From an uncultured Roseburia sp. (GTDB lineage: Bacteria > Bacillota > Clostridia > Lachnospirales > Lachnospiraceae): a stretch of 36,753 bases of DNA. Positions 35,889-36,753 of the stretch are shown piece after piece. A program made the translations under genes and the position numbers. The stretch covers positions 1 to 36,753 of the forward strand of contig CAKNLF010000013.1 in the NCBI GenBank assembly GCA_930989305.1, in the 5' to 3' direction. Below the pieces are notes generated by a model, which worked only from the letters and a program-made list of their open reading frames with translations, was not told the origin of the DNA and ran no database searches. Position 1 is the first letter of the stretch; the number at the start of each line of letters is the position of its first letter.

Positions 35889-36609
35889 TTTCTCCCTCCT
35901 TTTCAAATACCTGCAGATAGACTTGCTCCAGGTTCTTTGCATTTCCGTGTTTTTCGCACAGATTGGATATGGTGTCCTTGTCTACGATCTTTCCATTCCG
36001 AAGAAGGATGATCTCTTTTGCAATGGATTCAATATCGGAAACCACATGCGTAGATACCAGGATGATCTTGTCACCGGAAATGTTGCGGATGTTTTCACGG
36101 ATCCTTACCCGTTCTTTGGGATCTAATCCGGCAGTGGGTTCATCCAAAACGATCAGATGCGGATCGCCTAAAATGGCCTGAGCGACCAGGATGCGCTGCT
36201 TCATGCCGCCGGAATAGGTGCCAATGGGCCGGTAAGCTTTTTCTGTCAGATTTACATAGTCCAGGACCCTTTGGATTTCACCTTTCTGCTTTTTTTTCGG
36301 AATCCCTTTCAATGCGGCCATATAGGAAAGAAACCGTATTCCGGTAAATGTATCATAAAGTCCCTGCTGCTGAGGCGCATACCCCAGCAGACTGAGGTAA
36401 GCCGGGCCCAGATTGCGGGCATTTTCCCCGTTCCAAAGCACGATACCCGAAGTGGGTTTCAGATTGCCGGTGATGATATTCATCAGCGTTGACTTTCCTG
36501 CTCCGTTTGGACCAAGCAGACCATAAATGCCATTTTCCAGCGTCAGAAAAATGTGATCCAGCGCCTTTCTGGCGCCATAGTGTTTCGTGATATTTTGCAG
36601 CTCCAGCAT
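35866..36609 (-). CDS. ABC transporter ATP-binding protein
   Basis: This 247-aa nucleotide-binding subunit has Walker A GPNGAGKST (33-41), the signature YSGGMKQR, Walker B LIVLDEPTAGLDP, and the switch STHVVSDIE. It resembles BcrA/NatA-type exporters. It starts two bases after the stop of the upstream gene, and GGGGAGGG is in that gene's end. The overlapping permease gene follows. Confidence 0.95.
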   Translation of the reverse strand: MLELQNITKHYGARKALDHIFLTLENGIYGLLGPNGAGKSTLMNIITGNLKPTSGIVLWNGENARNLGPAYLSLLGYAPQQQGLYDTFTGIRFLSYMAALKGIPKKKQKGEIQRVLDYVNLTEKAYRPIGTYSGGMKQRILVAQAILGDPHLIVLDEPTAGLDPKERVRIRENIRNISGDKIILVSTHVVSDIESIAKEIILLRNGKIVDKDTISNLCEKHGNAKNLEQVYLQVFEKEGESDSAHRI

Positions 36610-36611
36610 CT

Positions 36612-36753
36612 TTAAATTCCCTCCCCAACCATTTGGATCGGTGTGTAGTTGGGCACACTGTTTAAAAGATCATCCATGGAAATCAATCCGTATTGATACC
36701 GGGTAATATCATAGGAATCATCTCCCAAAGGCGTATATTCATAGTCATAGACC
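36612..36753 (-). CDS. Unidentified gene upstream of the ABC exporter (partial)
   Basis: The frame is open from the window edge to TAA (36614-36612), giving 46 residues that include YEYTPLGDDSYDITRYQYGL and end NYTPIQMVGEGI. It ends two bases before the ATPase start, so it belongs to the same operon. The residues are hydrophilic and Tyr/Asp-rich, with no domain I recognise; an extracellular part of a membrane-bound regulator is only one possibility. Confidence 0.6.
   Translation of the reverse strand, partial: VYDYEYTPLGDDSYDITRYQYGLISMDDLLNSVPNYTPIQMVGEGI

Overview
The window looks like chromosome of an anaerobic, spore-forming Firmicute, most likely a Lachnospiraceae (Clostridium cluster XIVa) member. 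The grounds are moderate G+C with strong AGGAGG ribosome sites, a Phe T-box in front of pheST, ATP-type PEP carboxykinase, a SpoIID-family protein, 2Fe-superoxide reductase plus ferritin, and the paired TIGR03916/TIGR03915 radical-SAM DNA-repair genes. This is inferred from gene content; no 16S gene is present. I see no tRNA, rRNA, CRISPR array, insertion sequence or prophage.

Layout. 1-716: the end of a MOSC-domain gene and a signal peptidase II-like gene, closed by a terminator. About 830-1350: AT-rich decayed coding sequence. 1434-4087: a metal P-type ATPase operon (26-aa membrane peptide, 88-aa DUF6110-like protein, ATPase) with its own promoter and a GAGAA/TTCTC operator-like site. 4158-6377 (minus): the radical-SAM repair pair, whose promoter is flanked by two LexA/DinR-like SOS boxes. 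6582-8855: MATE efflux pump and LysR regulator. 9001-13173: two uroporphyrinogen-decarboxylase-fold (MtaA-like) genes, a GntP-type permease and a papain-like protein, a plausible uncharacterised uptake and methyl-transfer locus. 13344-14256: superoxide reductase and ferritin.

14327-22141 is amino-acid and central carbon metabolism: a truncated MetH-like homocysteine methyltransferase, ilvN-ilvC, leuC-leuD-thrC, and convergent citrate synthase. The ilvNC promoter overlaps the methyltransferase stop codon. 22560-25337: deoC-cdd and pckA. 25418-25800: a probable 6S RNA followed by a repeat-rich noncoding stretch and a terminator. 25831-28620: a SpoIID/LytB protein and a YihY/BrkB membrane protein. 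28660-33524: Phe T-box, pheS, pheT, queA. 33591-36753 (minus): an ABC exporter (ATPase plus a large, internally duplicated permease) and the end of an unidentified gene.

The best candidates for new biology are the SOS-box-flanked radical-SAM repair operon, the LysR/UroD/GntP/UroD/papain-like locus with LysR-type dyads near -65, and the methyltransferase that keeps only half of a folate-binding barrel and whose end doubles as a promoter.
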